Shown here piece by piece: positions 40,015 to 49,813 of a stretch of 64,000 nt of DNA. The notes under the pieces are model-generated. The model was not told the DNA's origin, searched no databases, and saw only the letters and a program-made list of their open reading frames with translations. The stretch's first letter is position 1; each line of letters starts with the position of its first letter. The stretch covers positions 248,001 through 312,000 of the forward strand of contig CANMEE010000002.1 of assembly GCA_947496865.1 (NCBI GenBank), written 5' to 3'. The translations under genes and the position numbers were made by a program. The stretch is from an uncultured Sphingomonadaceae bacterium (GTDB taxonomy: Bacteria > Pseudomonadota > Alphaproteobacteria > Sphingomonadales > Sphingomonadaceae).

Positions 40015-40069
40015 AAATTGTACAATTTCGATGGAATTCTAGGGCTTGTTGTAAAAAATGAGTGTAAAA
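40015..40069 (+). promoter_or_regulatory. Palindrome and TGTAAA direct repeats before the sugar transferase operon
   Basis: AAATTGTACAATTT at 40015-40028 is a perfect 14-bp palindrome. TGTAAA occurs at 40050-40055 and TGTAAAA at 40063-40069, 13 bases apart (about one helical turn). The motifs match the half-sites before the XRE gene, suggesting one regulator for both. Confidence 0.5.
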
Positions 40070-40132
40070 TTAACCGACAACTTACGAATTTTGGCTATCA
40101 GACGGGCGCCCTACTGAAAGAATGCGCGCTTA

Positions 40133-41521
40133 ATGATCAGATTGTTCAAACATTATATCCCTTATCCCATCCTCTTTTTAGGGCTTTTGGATCTATTGCT
40201 GTTGGTCGTGGCGGCTGAGATCAGCTGGGTTTTTCGGGCTGGTCAAATTGGAATGAGCGCCGGATCCATTTATGATCGCCCTGCGCCGATCATCAGCTTT
40301 GCTGTGGCACTTGAATTTGCGCTGATCGCTGTGGGTGTTTACGGGACAGAATCGCTCCAATCGCTCAGATTTGCCGCAGCGCGCATATTAGTAGCGATTT
40401 CTCTAGGCGTTATTTTCCTGTCCATCATGGCGTTCATATTGCCAGGTATCACGCTTTGGCGGTCAAACTCCCTATATGCGATGGTTTTGTCCATCTTCTT
40501 TCTTATGGCTGCCCGGGTAATGTTGGGGACTATGCTCGACAGCAGAGTGTTCAAGCGACGGTTGTTGATACTGGGCGCCGGACCCAGAGCCAGTCGTATC
40601 GCCGAGCTTTCGAGCAAACAGGAAAGCGGTTTTATCGTTGGCGGCTATGTAAATATGAACGAAGGCCCTGCTGTTGTAAAAACAGCTATTAAGCGCTCTG
40701 ACATAAATGATTTACCGCAGCATGTGATTGATTTGGGCGTTAGTGAAGTTGTTTTGGCGCTGGAAGAACGCCGAAATTCATTGCCTGTTGCTGATTTGCT
40801 GACAATCAAAACAACCGGCGTGCACGTCAATGATATGTCTAGTTTTTTGGAGAGAGAAACGGGGCGTGTGGATCTAGATAGCGTCAATCCAAGCTGGTTT
40901 ATTTTCTCTGATGGTTTTTCTTCCGGCCGCCGGATATCTACCGCATTTAAGCGCAGTTTTGATATTGTTCTAAGCTTGCTTTTGCTGCTCTTTACCGGCC
41001 CGATAATTCTGATTTTTGCGGCATTGGTGAAGCTCGAAAGCCGTGGCGGTGCGTTTTTTAAACAAGAGCGGGTCGGCCTTTACGGCCAAAAATTCTATAT
41101 TCTCAAGCTGCGTTCGATGCGTGCCGATGCAGAGGTGGGTGGCAAAGCCGTATGGGCCAGTGAAAATGATCCGCGGATCACCAGAGTCGGGAATTTCATT
41201 CGGAAGGTTCGTATTGACGAACTTCCGCAGGCCTGGAGCGTTCTGAAAGGGGAGATGAGCTTTGTTGGCCCTCGTCCCGAACGGCCGCAATTTGTTGATG
41301 ATCTTCAAACCAAAATGCCATTTTATGCTGAACGGCATATGGTCAAACCCGGCATTACCGGCTGGGCACAAATTAATTACCCCTATGGTGCGTCGATTGA
41401 AGATAGCCGGCACAAGCTGGAATATGATTTATATTACGCCAAAAATTATACACCATTTTTAGACATCCTCATATTGCTGCAAACCATTCGTGTAGTGCTT
41501 TGGCCGGAAGGGGTCCGCTGA
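40133..41521 (+). CDS. TIGR03013-type XrtA/PEP-CTERM sugar transferase
   Basis: A polyprenyl-phosphate sugar-1-phosphate transferase that starts exopolysaccharide repeat-unit synthesis. Four or five N-terminal helices (about residues 10-120), a Rossmann-like middle region (LLILGAGPRASRIAEL) and the C-terminal bacterial sugar transferase domain: KRSFDIVLSLLLLLFTGPII, FFKQERVGLYGQKFYILKLRSMR, RKVRIDELPQAWSVLKGEMSFVGPRPERP and KPGITGWAQINYPYGAS. The ATG follows a GAAAG. It is directly followed by prsK (one base between stop and start), an arrangement typical of exosortase (XrtA) loci. Confidence 0.92.
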   Translation: MIRLFKHYIPYPILFLGLLDLLLLVVAAEISWVFRAGQIGMSAGSIYDRPAPIISFAVALEFALIAVGVYGTESLQSLRFAAARILVAISLGVIFLSIMAFILPGITLWRSNSLYAMVLSIFFLMAARVMLGTMLDSRVFKRRLLILGAGPRASRIAELSSKQESGFIVGGYVNMNEGPAVVKTAIKRSDINDLPQHVIDLGVSEVVLALEERRNSLPVADLLTIKTTGVHVNDMSSFLERETGRVDLDSVNPSWFIFSDGFSSGRRISTAFKRSFDIVLSLLLLLFTGPIILIFAALVKLESRGGAFFKQERVGLYGQKFYILKLRSMRADAEVGGKAVWASENDPRITRVGNFIRKVRIDELPQAWSVLKGEMSFVGPRPERPQFVDDLQTKMPFYAERHMVKPGITGWAQINYPYGASIEDSRHKLEYDLYYAKNYTPFLDILILLQTIRVVLWPEGVR

Positions 41522-41522
41522 C

Positions 41523-43622
41523 ATGATTGGCGTTTTGGCTCAAATCAGCATATTCGGTCATGGTCTGGCGGCCGCGTTTTTTGCCGCGTTGACGATCTGG
41601 CAGTTCCAGCGGAAAACCGAGCGCAACAAAGCACAGATATCGCTTGTCGTGGCTCTGGCCATAACCAGTTTCTGGGCTTTGAGCATCGCCGTTGAAGGTG
41701 CCTTTTCGCCGATCTCCAATTTTGCAGAATCATTGCGGAACCTGGGATGGTTGATTTTCATGTTCGTCCTGCTGCGGGTGGGCGAAGGGCGCGATGAACC
41801 GACTGCGGTCAACATCATATATTTTGCATTGGTGTTGGTGTTGATCGGTCAGATTATCGTGGATTCCCTTATCCCCATCTTTGCCGGAAGTCCGCGCTTG
41901 GGGGGTATGGCAGCCTATACATCCTTGGTTTTGCGCATGCTGTTCTCAATCGGCGGGTTAGTGCTGGTGCATAATCTCTACTCGATCTCGGCGCACGAAA
42001 CCCGGTGGGGGATTAGGTTGCCAATGGCTTCACTGGCCGCGATATGGACCTACGACCTAAATCTGTTCACGATCACATATCTGACGCAGCAACTTTCGGT
42101 TGAACTCGTCGCAATGCGCGGACCGGCAATGGCTTGTCTCGCGCCTATTCTTGCCTTGGCGTCGATCCGTAATACCGAATGGCAGTTGAAGCTTTCGCGT
42201 AGCGTTGCATTTCGGTCTTTGTCGCTCGTTGCCATTGGCGGCTATTTGCTGATGATGATTGTGATAGCGACAGCGCTGCAGATTATTGGCGGCGACTATG
42301 CCCGGTTGGCCCAGATTAGCTTCCTTTTCGGTACTTCGGTTGCTGCTTTGGTGCTTCTGCCGTCTGGAAAATTCCGGGCTTGGTTCAAAGTGAAGCTGGC
42401 GAAAAACTTCTTCCAGCATCGTTATGACTATCGCGCGGAATGGATTAGGTTTACCGATACAATCGGACGGCCTGGTAGTGACAGCGCGCCATTTCATGAA
42501 CGTGTTGTCAAAGCGATTGCAGATATTACGGACTCTCCTGCAGGCATATTGTTGATGCCTGATGATGCGGGCCGCTTGGCATTACAATCCCGTTGGAACT
42601 GGCCAACCATTCAGGTGCCCGCGCGCGCGTGTACCTCGCGTACCGTGTCATTTTTCGAAGAGACTGGGCATATCGTTGAATTTGATGCTCTGCGGGCCGA
42701 CAAGGCAGATCAAAAAATAGATGCCGGTGCTATTCCAGAATGGATGACCAACGATCCACAGACCTGGGCTGCGGTGCCGCTGGTGCATTTTGACCGGCTT
42801 GCTGGTATCATTTTATTGGCACGGCCGCGGGTCAATCGCACATTGGACTGGGAAGATCTCGATATGCTCCGTGTCGTGGGTCGCCAGGTCGCCAGTTATT
42901 TGGCTGAAGCGCGCAGTCAAGAATCTCTGTCAGAATCGCAGCGTTTCGATGAATTTAATCGCCGTATGGCGTTCATCATGCATGATATCAAAAATCTGGT
43001 CAGTCAGCTCAGCTTGCTTGCCCGTAACGCAAAAAAACATGCCGATAACCCTGAATTTCAGAGTGATATGATATCAACTTTGCAGGATTCCGCGGACAAG
43101 ATGAATGGTCTGCTGGAGCGCCTGTCCCAGCATAACAAAGCCAAGCCTGAGGAGCCGAAACCGGTCAAGGTCGCCGCTTTGTTGCAATCTATCATTGAGA
43201 AAAAACGCCTGTTGCATGCCATTGAAAGCACACAAATAGACGAACTTACAGCATTGGCTGATCCCGCTCGGGTCGATCAGATATTAGGGCATCTGATCCA
43301 AAATGCGATTGATGCCAGCCCCGAGGGGCAGCCGATTTTGCTCAATGCGCGTCGCCGGGATTTGAGCGTCGCCATTGAAGTTTTGGATCGCGGGGAGGGG
43401 ATGTCGAGTGAGTTTATCCGTAGCCAGCTATTCAAACCTTTCGCTTCGAGCAAAGACGGCGGGTTCGGCATTGGTGCGTTTGAAGCACGGTCCTTGGCTG
43501 TTGCCATGAACGGGAGACTGGAAGTTGAGAGTAAGGAAGGTGCGGGAAGTCGCTTCACCTTGATATTGCCGCTGGCCAGCCAGCTGACGGATGACGAAAT
43601 AGTAGATGAAAGGGTCGCTTAA
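41523..43622 (+). CDS. prsK: XrtA/PEP-CTERM system histidine kinase PrsK
   Basis: A 699-residue kinase with about eight N-terminal membrane helices (within residues 1-280), a GAF domain (about 320-470: GILLMPDDAGRLALQSRW, WAAVPLVHFDRLAGIILLARP) and a kinase core with H487 in IMHDIKNLVSQLSLLARN. The ATP site shows LIQNAIDASPEG, EVLDRGEGMSSEF and GFGIGAFEARSLAVAMNG. The H-D-I-K-N box and the GAF-kinase layout match PrsK. It presumably phosphorylates PrsR encoded next. The start lies one base after the sugar transferase stop. Confidence 0.92.
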   Translation: MIGVLAQISIFGHGLAAAFFAALTIWQFQRKTERNKAQISLVVALAITSFWALSIAVEGAFSPISNFAESLRNLGWLIFMFVLLRVGEGRDEPTAVNIIYFALVLVLIGQIIVDSLIPIFAGSPRLGGMAAYTSLVLRMLFSIGGLVLVHNLYSISAHETRWGIRLPMASLAAIWTYDLNLFTITYLTQQLSVELVAMRGPAMACLAPILALASIRNTEWQLKLSRSVAFRSLSLVAIGGYLLMMIVIATALQIIGGDYARLAQISFLFGTSVAALVLLPSGKFRAWFKVKLAKNFFQHRYDYRAEWIRFTDTIGRPGSDSAPFHERVVKAIADITDSPAGILLMPDDAGRLALQSRWNWPTIQVPARACTSRTVSFFEETGHIVEFDALRADKADQKIDAGAIPEWMTNDPQTWAAVPLVHFDRLAGIILLARPRVNRTLDWEDLDMLRVVGRQVASYLAEARSQESLSESQRFDEFNRRMAFIMHDIKNLVSQLSLLARNAKKHADNPEFQSDMISTLQDSADKMNGLLERLSQHNKAKPEEPKPVKVAALLQSIIEKKRLLHAIESTQIDELTALADPARVDQILGHLIQNAIDASPEGQPILLNARRRDLSVAIEVLDRGEGMSSEFIRSQLFKPFASSKDGGFGIGAFEARSLAVAMNGRLEVESKEGAGSRFTLILPLASQLTDDEIVDERVA

Positions 43623-43623
43623 C

Positions 43624-45006
43624 ATGTCTGAAAAAGACAAAAAATCGCTGGAGAAGTTACTGATTGTGGAAGACGATCCAGGGCTTCAGAAACAGCTGAA
43701 ATGGGCCTATGAGGATTTCGAGGTTATCGTTGCAGGTGATCGTGAGACAGCGATTAATATGCTCCGCGCAGAAGAACCGGATGTTGTCACTTTGGATCTC
43801 GGCTTGCCGCCAGACCCGGATGGTACGACCGAAGGATTCGCGACAATGGATGCCATTCTCAGCCTGAAGCCCGACACTAAAGTCATTGTTGCGTCTGGTC
43901 ATGGTGAAAAGGAAAGCGCTCTGCGCGCGATTGCCGCTGGCGCTTGGGATTTTTATCAAAAACCGGTGGACATTGACGAGCTTGGCCTGATTGTAAGGCG
44001 TGCTTTTCATGTGCGTAAGCTGGAGTTAGAAAATTCTAACCTGGCAGCAAAACATGACGGCAGTCATCAGGTTCTGGGTCGGATAATTACCGGCGCGCCT
44101 GAAATGCTGAAAGTTGCCCAAATGATCGAGCGCGTTGCCAACACCAATGCTTCGGTCATGCTCTTGGGTGCTAGTGGCACGGGCAAAGAGTTGCTTGCCC
44201 GTGGTCTGCATGATGCCAGCGATCGACGGGATCGCGCTTTTGTCGCCATAAACTGCGCCGCAATCCCTGAAAATCTACTCGAATCTGAATTATTCGGTCA
44301 CGAGAAAGGGGCGTTTACGGGCGCCGTTAAAATGACGGAAGGCAAGATTGAGCAAGCCAATGGCGGCACATTATTTTTGGACGAGGTCGGCGATATTCCC
44401 CTGCCATTGCAGGTCAAGCTGCTCCGCTTCATTCAAGAACGGATGATTGAACGGATTGGTGGTCGCAAAGCGATTGCCGTAGACACTAGAATTGTCTGCG
44501 CCACTCATCAAAATCTTGAGGAAATGATTGCTGACAACAGTTTTCGGGAAGACTTATATTATCGCCTTGCCGAGATAGTGATCAAAATTCCGGCGCTATC
44601 GGAGCGATCGGGCGATGCGAGTCTGTTGGCGCGGCATTTCCAGAAGAAATTTGCCGAAGAGATTAATCCGGCGGTCAAGGGTATCGCCCCCGATGCGCTT
44701 GCTGCCTTGGAAGCATGGCAATGGCCGGGTAATGTTCGCGAGTTGGAAAACCGCATCAAGCGCGCTGTGATCATGGCGGACGGGAAGATGATTGTCGCGA
44801 AGGATCTAGATCTCGAGGCCAATGAAGATGAGCCGGTTGATCTATTAAACCTAAAAGCAGCGAGGGAGGCCGCAGATCGTGCGGCCATCATCCGAGCGAT
44901 TTCGCAAACAGATGGTAATATCTCCAACGCAGCCAAATTGTTGGGGATTAGCAGACCAACATTATATGACCTGTTGAAGCAATATCAGTTACAACAGGCG
45001 AGCTAA
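43624..45006 (+). CDS. prsR: PEP-CTERM-box sigma-54-dependent response regulator PrsR
   Basis: An NtrC-type activator: receiver with phosphoacceptor D58 in VVTLDLGLPP, AAA+ domain with Walker A GASGTGKE, GAFTGA loop for sigma-54 contact (EKGAFTGAVK), Walker B GTLFLDEVGD, and a Fis-type C-terminal HTH (GNISNAAKLLGISRPTLYDLLKQY). The ATG 43624 is preferred (two bases after the prsK stop); an ATG at 43606 inside prsK is also in frame. It is expected to activate -24/-12 promoters of PEP-CTERM protein genes, none of which is in this window. Confidence 0.93.
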   Translation: MSEKDKKSLEKLLIVEDDPGLQKQLKWAYEDFEVIVAGDRETAINMLRAEEPDVVTLDLGLPPDPDGTTEGFATMDAILSLKPDTKVIVASGHGEKESALRAIAAGAWDFYQKPVDIDELGLIVRRAFHVRKLELENSNLAAKHDGSHQVLGRIITGAPEMLKVAQMIERVANTNASVMLLGASGTGKELLARGLHDASDRRDRAFVAINCAAIPENLLESELFGHEKGAFTGAVKMTEGKIEQANGGTLFLDEVGDIPLPLQVKLLRFIQERMIERIGGRKAIAVDTRIVCATHQNLEEMIADNSFREDLYYRLAEIVIKIPALSERSGDASLLARHFQKKFAEEINPAVKGIAPDALAALEAWQWPGNVRELENRIKRAVIMADGKMIVAKDLDLEANEDEPVDLLNLKAAREAADRAAIIRAISQTDGNISNAAKLLGISRPTLYDLLKQYQLQQAS

Positions 45007-45010
45007 GACT

Positions 45011-46990
45011 GTGCAGTTTTCCTTTCAAGATTTCTCCACCCGTCGTGCTAGACCTTGGGTCCTGGCGGCGCTGATGGCGTTGTCTTTGGCCGGGTTTGCG
45101 TCAACAATTCTGGCCGCCAGCGAAGGCAATGCAGATGCCAGAGAGGCTTTTGCCAGGGCACAAGAACATCGCTCCCGCGGCGACGTTCGGTCTGCGCGGA
45201 TTGAGTTGATGAATGCGATTAAGGCCGACCCGCAGTGGATTGATGCGCGGATATTACAGGCCGAAATGCTGTTGAAACTATTTGACGGAATTGGTGCGGA
45301 AGCTGAATTGGAGCGCGCCTTTTCATTAGGGCTTGATCCGTCCGAGGTTCGTCATCTCTATGGCCATGCATTGCAACTGCAGGGTAAGTGGGACAAAGCC
45401 AAGGAGCAGCTTTTCGCTGACGATATTCCAGAAGAAAATCAGGCCTATACTGCGCGGATTGTGGGTCGGTTGGCGGTGCAAACTGGTGACGATGCTTTGG
45501 CGACAAGAGCCTTTGACCGATCTATTCAACTGGATGCGGCCAACCCCGATCTCTGGGTCGACATAGCGCGTTTCCGTGCGGGGTCGGGTGATCAGGCCGG
45601 GGCAATCGCTGCCGTTGATGAAGCCGTAAAATTGGAACCCAATAATGTGCGCGCGTTGCAATATCGCGGAGAGCTATTGCGTTTTCAATTTGGTCTCGGG
45701 GCCGCCTTGCCATGGTTCGAACGGGCTTTGCAAATCGACCCCAATGATGTCGCGTTGTTGACCGAATATGCCGCAACTCTTGGCGATATGGGCCGGATGA
45801 CAGATATGCTGACGGTCGCCCGGAAAATTATTTCACTCGATGGACGCAATCCCAGAGCCTTTTTCATGCAGGCCGTATTGGCAGCGCGCGCTGGCAAATA
45901 TCCCCTTGCGCGAACGCTTATGCAAAAGACACAGGGGCGCTTGGATGACGTGCCGGCGGTTCTATTGGTGCAGGGTATCATCGAACATGGTGAAACAAAT
46001 TATAACGCCGCAATCGACAAGTTCAGGCGACTGGTTTCTCTCCAACCCCGTAACCGGCAAGCGCAAAATCTTTTGGCGAGATCACTCTATCTGGCTGGTG
46101 ATGCCAGCGATGCGGTTGAAGTTCTGAAGGCTCAAGTGAACAATAGCGGCGCTGACCCTTATGCGCTTTGGCTCGCTGGACAGGGGCTTGAGGCCATCGA
46201 TGAACGGCAACAAGCTGTTGGTGTACTGAACCGCGCCGCCCGTCATGATGTCGGCAAGAAAACGGCCTTTACGCCAGCCGCTCCATTGGGGGTTCTACAA
46301 GCGGAAGCCAATCGATCTCCTAATGATGCGGGGACGGTCATACCCTATATTCGCGCATTATATGATCGCGGTGACTTTGCGAGGGCTTTTGCCGAAGCCA
46401 AACGATTGCAACGGGGCAATCCCGGCGCCAGCGACGCACATATTCTGGTAGCAGATACGGCAATGGCCCGCGGCGACTATGACGAGGCGCTAAGAGCACT
46501 TGAAAATGCTCGGAAGATTCGCTTCTCCGAATCGGTCATGCTGCGCATAGTCGAAGCATTGCGGGCCAAAGGAGCAATGCAGCGTTCCGGCGAAGTGCTG
46601 GCGGAATATCTAAATTATAACCCGAGCAATATCGCTGGCCTGCGTTGGCTGGCCTATGCGCATCTTGAGACGGAGAACTGGGATATTGCGCGACGGATAT
46701 TGGAGAATTTGCGCAAACGCATCGGGGATAATGATGCTTTGATTATGGTTGGCCTGTCTCAAGCTTATACCGGATTGGGACAAACAGAAAAAGCGATCAG
46801 AGCAGGGCGTATCGCCTATGCTGTGCAACCATCAAGCCCGGTTGTGTCTCATCTATATGGATTGGCGCTTCTCGAAGACAGTACGCGCACGAAAGATGCG
46901 CATGATCTGATCAAAAAAGCCGTGGCGATTAGACCGCAAAATGCCCTTTATCGAGCCAGCCTGGCAAGAGCGTCTGCGGCCCTTCGGTAA
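45011..46990 (+). CDS. prsT: XrtA/PEP-CTERM system TPR protein PrsT
   Basis: After a signal-anchor (PWVLAALMALSLAGFASTILA) the 659 residues are TPR repeats from about residue 40 to the end (AREAFARAQEHRSRGDVRSA, WIDARILQAEMLLKLFDG, ALPWFERALQIDPNDVALL, LLARSLYLAGDASDAVEVL, LYGLALLEDSTRTKDAHDL). The position after prsR and the size match PrsT, a putative exopolysaccharide/PEP-CTERM secretion partner. GTG start, 4 bases after the prsR stop. It is the last gene of this apparent operon. Confidence 0.88.
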   Translation: MQFSFQDFSTRRARPWVLAALMALSLAGFASTILAASEGNADAREAFARAQEHRSRGDVRSARIELMNAIKADPQWIDARILQAEMLLKLFDGIGAEAELERAFSLGLDPSEVRHLYGHALQLQGKWDKAKEQLFADDIPEENQAYTARIVGRLAVQTGDDALATRAFDRSIQLDAANPDLWVDIARFRAGSGDQAGAIAAVDEAVKLEPNNVRALQYRGELLRFQFGLGAALPWFERALQIDPNDVALLTEYAATLGDMGRMTDMLTVARKIISLDGRNPRAFFMQAVLAARAGKYPLARTLMQKTQGRLDDVPAVLLVQGIIEHGETNYNAAIDKFRRLVSLQPRNRQAQNLLARSLYLAGDASDAVEVLKAQVNNSGADPYALWLAGQGLEAIDERQQAVGVLNRAARHDVGKKTAFTPAAPLGVLQAEANRSPNDAGTVIPYIRALYDRGDFARAFAEAKRLQRGNPGASDAHILVADTAMARGDYDEALRALENARKIRFSESVMLRIVEALRAKGAMQRSGEVLAEYLNYNPSNIAGLRWLAYAHLETENWDIARRILENLRKRIGDNDALIMVGLSQAYTGLGQTEKAIRAGRIAYAVQPSSPVVSHLYGLALLEDSTRTKDAHDLIKKAVAIRPQNALYRASLARASAALR

Positions 46991-47021
46991 CAAACAAAGG
47001 CGGTCAGCAGCTAGTTTGAAA

Positions 47022-47366
47022 TCAGGCTTCGTTTTCGAGCAATTCATCTAATTCAATGTTGAGTCGCTTCATTTGCCGTTCTACCGGTGGCCATATATTC
47101 TTGATGAAATCCGCACGCTGCGCATCGCGCAACTTGATCTTGGCTCCACTTGCTACGAACATTCCGACGCCGCGCTTTACTGTCACTAGGCCATCTTCCT
47201 GAAACCCTTGATAGGCCTTTGCCACTGTCAGCGGATTTGCACCTTGCTCGATTGCAAAGGCCCGGACAGAAGGCAACATATCGCCTTCGGAATATTCGCC
47301 ATCAAGAATCGATTCGGAGATGATATCCCGCAATTTCAAATAGACAGGTTTGCTTGTATTGTTCAT
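47022..47366 (-). CDS. GntR family regulator, YtrA type
   Basis: A short GntR protein of 114 residues: winged-helix domain YLKLRDIISESILDGEYSEGDMLPSVRAFAIEQGANPLTVAKAYQGFQEDGLVTVKRGVGMFV-type sequence (key pieces MLPSVRAFA, NPLTVAKAY, VKRGVGMFVA) and a short C-terminal helix with no effector domain, typical of the YtrA subfamily. These usually regulate an adjacent ABC transporter; none is here, so its target is unknown. Confidence 0.87.
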   Translation of the reverse strand: MNNTSKPVYLKLRDIISESILDGEYSEGDMLPSVRAFAIEQGANPLTVAKAYQGFQEDGLVTVKRGVGMFVASGAKIKLRDAQRADFIKNIWPPVERQMKRLNIELDELLENEA

Positions 47367-47446
47367 ACTGCTTCACTGCCATAATACAGCGATGCAGGCA
47401 AGGGTTAAGTGTTGTTTTTCTGCTATTTAGTATATGTTGAAACCAG

Positions 47447-48046
47447 TTAACCTTGGTCTGCACCGTCCCACCGCGAAAAGATGTCGGTAAGGTCAGGCCG
47501 CGGTCGTTCGGCAAGTTCGCAATCCGACGTGCCTGCGAAAATGAATCCGGCTATGCGCTGGGGCGATGTTCCGAACAGGTCACGCACATCGTCGTTATAT
47601 GTCGGCCAACCGGTAATCCAGCCACCGACAAAACCTTGTGCATGAATGGCATGGATGATGTTCATGCAAAAGGCACCGCAACTAAGCTCTTGTTCCCACA
47701 GCGGTATCTTGCTGGATGTGACAGGTGACGACAAGATGACCAAGAGGGTGGGGGCCTGATGCGCCATGGTTGTCAGGGCTTCCAATTCCAGCCGCCCGGC
47801 GTCCGGTTTTTCGGTTTGATAGGCCTTGCTAAGTCCAGCCGCCAAAAGGGCGCGCTGATCGCTATCCACCTGAACAACGCGCCAGGGAGCCAGTTTGCCA
47901 TGATCGGGCGTGCGGAGCGCCGTCGCCACAATATCCTTAATCTGTCCGTCGCTTGGCCCGGGAGCAATCATGTTACGCGGGCGCCCGGAACGGCGGGAAG
48001 AGAGATAGCCATCTAGGCTTGCAAGCTTATTGAACATGATTCTCAT
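47447..48046 (-). CDS. Nitroreductase family protein
   Basis: An FMN-binding nitroreductase-fold protein of 199 residues: LSSRRSGRPRNMIAPGPS, DIVATALRTPDHGKLAPWRVVQV (the typical N-P/H-W region), LSCGAFCMNIIHAIHAQGFVGGWITGW-type features and LFGTSPQRIAGFIFAGT. Similar to YdjA-like nitroreductases. Start could be 48046 or the ATG at 48037. Substrate unknown. Confidence 0.85.
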   Translation of the reverse strand: MRIMFNKLASLDGYLSSRRSGRPRNMIAPGPSDGQIKDIVATALRTPDHGKLAPWRVVQVDSDQRALLAAGLSKAYQTEKPDAGRLELEALTTMAHQAPTLLVILSSPVTSSKIPLWEQELSCGAFCMNIIHAIHAQGFVGGWITGWPTYNDDVRDLFGTSPQRIAGFIFAGTSDCELAERPRPDLTDIFSRWDGADQG

Positions 48047-48197
48047 TTCGTATCAGTTGCGGACGATTGCAACCTGCTTTTGTTCACAAACTGGTCACAA
48101 GCGCAACAATATGCTTCACACGCGACATTTTTTGATTAGGGTGCCGATTAACTGAGCTGCAATAGACAGCTCGCATAACAACTAGGGAGGCCAAGTA

Positions 48198-49784
48198 ATG
48201 GCTAGTGGCTATCAAGAATCTGGAGATGCAAGAGGAACATTCCTCGGCCATCCCAAAGGTCTGTTTGTTCTGTTTTTTGCCGAGATGTGGGAGCGTTTTT
48301 CCTATTATGGAATGCGGGCTTTGCTCATTTTTTACCTCGTCCAGCACTGGATGTTCTCTGACAGTGAAGCATCGGTAATCTACGGCGCTTATACGGCGCT
48401 TGTCTATATTACCCCTGTTGTTGGTGGCTATCTTGCCGATCGATATTTGGGGCAACGTAAGGCCGTCGCCTTTGGCGCCTTGCTGCTGACTTTTGGCCAT
48501 TTTTTGATGGCTTTCGAAGGGAGTGGCGGACAAGACGACGCGGCTCTTAACATTTTCTGGCTAGCGTTGGCGTTTATCATCGTGGGCTCGGGTTTCCTGA
48601 AAGCCAATATTTCCGTCATTGTCGGCCAACTATACTCACGGACCGATATTCGCCGGGACCCTGCTTATACAATTTTTTATATGGGCATTAACCTCGGTGC
48701 TGCTCTGGGTGCGATTATCGCCGGTTGGCTTGGTCAAACCTATGGCTGGTCTTATGGTTTTGGTGCAGCAGGCATCGGCATGTTGCTCGGACTGGTTGTG
48801 TTTGTTTGGGGCAAACCATTGCTGGTTGGTCGCGGTGAAGCGTCCGATCCGGCCCGTCTAGAACGAAAAGTTGGCGGCATTAAATTTGAATGGGTGCTAT
48901 ATATATTGAGCTTCGCGACTGTTGGTTTGGTCTGGGTTTTGATCCAATATCAGGCTTTGGTTGGTTCCTTGCTGGGAATCGCAGGCGCGATATTGGTCCT
49001 ATATGTCCTCTATACGGCGGTAGCAAAACTGGCGCCGGAAGACCGTGATCGCATTTTTGCAGCTATGTTCCTGATCTTTGGTTCGATACTTTTCTGGGCC
49101 TTGTTCGAACAAGCCGGGTCTTCGTTGAACCTATTTACTGATCGCAGTGTTGACCGGAATCTCTTCGGCATTGATGTTCCGGCATCCGTGTTTCAGTCGA
49201 TTAACGCGATTTACATTGTGTTGCTGGCCCCACTATTTGCCATTCTTTGGACTACCTTGGGGCGGCGCGGTCTAGAACCTTCGGCGCCAGCTAAATTTGG
49301 CTTGGGCTTGATCCAGCTGGGTGCTGGCTTCCTAGTTTTGGTCGCTGGTGCGTTGGCTGCCGGTTCCGGTAATCTGACACCGGTTATTTTCATTTTCCTT
49401 ATTTACCTGCTGCATACAACCGGTGAGCTATGCTTGTCGCCAGTGGGCCTGAGTGCCATGAATCGCTTGGCACCATCGCATATGGCGAGCCTGATTATGG
49501 GCACGTGGTTCTTTGCTTCGGCTACCGGTAACTTTGCGGCTGGCCTTATTGCTTCTGCCGTTGGCGCAGAAGGCGCTGGACCGGACCGGGTTCTCGAAGT
49601 CTATTCATCGGTAGGTTGGCTGGCCGTCGGTGTCGGTGTGGGCGTGATCGTGATTTCGCCGCTCATCAAGAAGCTCATGCATCTTGACACGCTGGCGGAC
49701 GAGAATGTCGGCGATGATCTGGAAGGCCAACGTGAAATTGGCGAACCTGGCGCTGCTGGTATTCACCCAACAACGAAATCTTGA
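48198..49784 (+). CDS. Proton-dependent oligopeptide transporter (POT family)
   Basis: A 528-residue MFS protein with the POT signature at its start: HPKGLFVLFFAEMWERFSYYGMRALLIFYL (the ExxERFxYY motif). About 14 membrane helices follow, with GGYLADRYLGQRKA, FYMGINLGAALGAIIAGWLGQ and ELCLSPVGLSAMNRLAP. It imports di- and tripeptides with protons. The ATG has an AGGGAGG SD. Two predicted amidohydrolases follow on the same strand with a 29-base gap, so uptake and periplasmic/cytoplasmic processing may be linked. Confidence 0.93.
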   Translation: MASGYQESGDARGTFLGHPKGLFVLFFAEMWERFSYYGMRALLIFYLVQHWMFSDSEASVIYGAYTALVYITPVVGGYLADRYLGQRKAVAFGALLLTFGHFLMAFEGSGGQDDAALNIFWLALAFIIVGSGFLKANISVIVGQLYSRTDIRRDPAYTIFYMGINLGAALGAIIAGWLGQTYGWSYGFGAAGIGMLLGLVVFVWGKPLLVGRGEASDPARLERKVGGIKFEWVLYILSFATVGLVWVLIQYQALVGSLLGIAGAILVLYVLYTAVAKLAPEDRDRIFAAMFLIFGSILFWALFEQAGSSLNLFTDRSVDRNLFGIDVPASVFQSINAIYIVLLAPLFAILWTTLGRRGLEPSAPAKFGLGLIQLGAGFLVLVAGALAAGSGNLTPVIFIFLIYLLHTTGELCLSPVGLSAMNRLAPSHMASLIMGTWFFASATGNFAAGLIASAVGAEGAGPDRVLEVYSSVGWLAVGVGVGVIVISPLIKKLMHLDTLADENVGDDLEGQREIGEPGAAGIHPTTKS

Positions 49785-49813
49785 ATGGATCAAACATAGC
49801 TTAGAGGTTGATT

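Noticed and set aside
40085..40132. Possible -24/-12 sigma-54 promoter before the sugar transferase gene
   Set aside because: A GG and a GC occur, but the spacing is 11 rather than 10 and the flanking consensus is absent.
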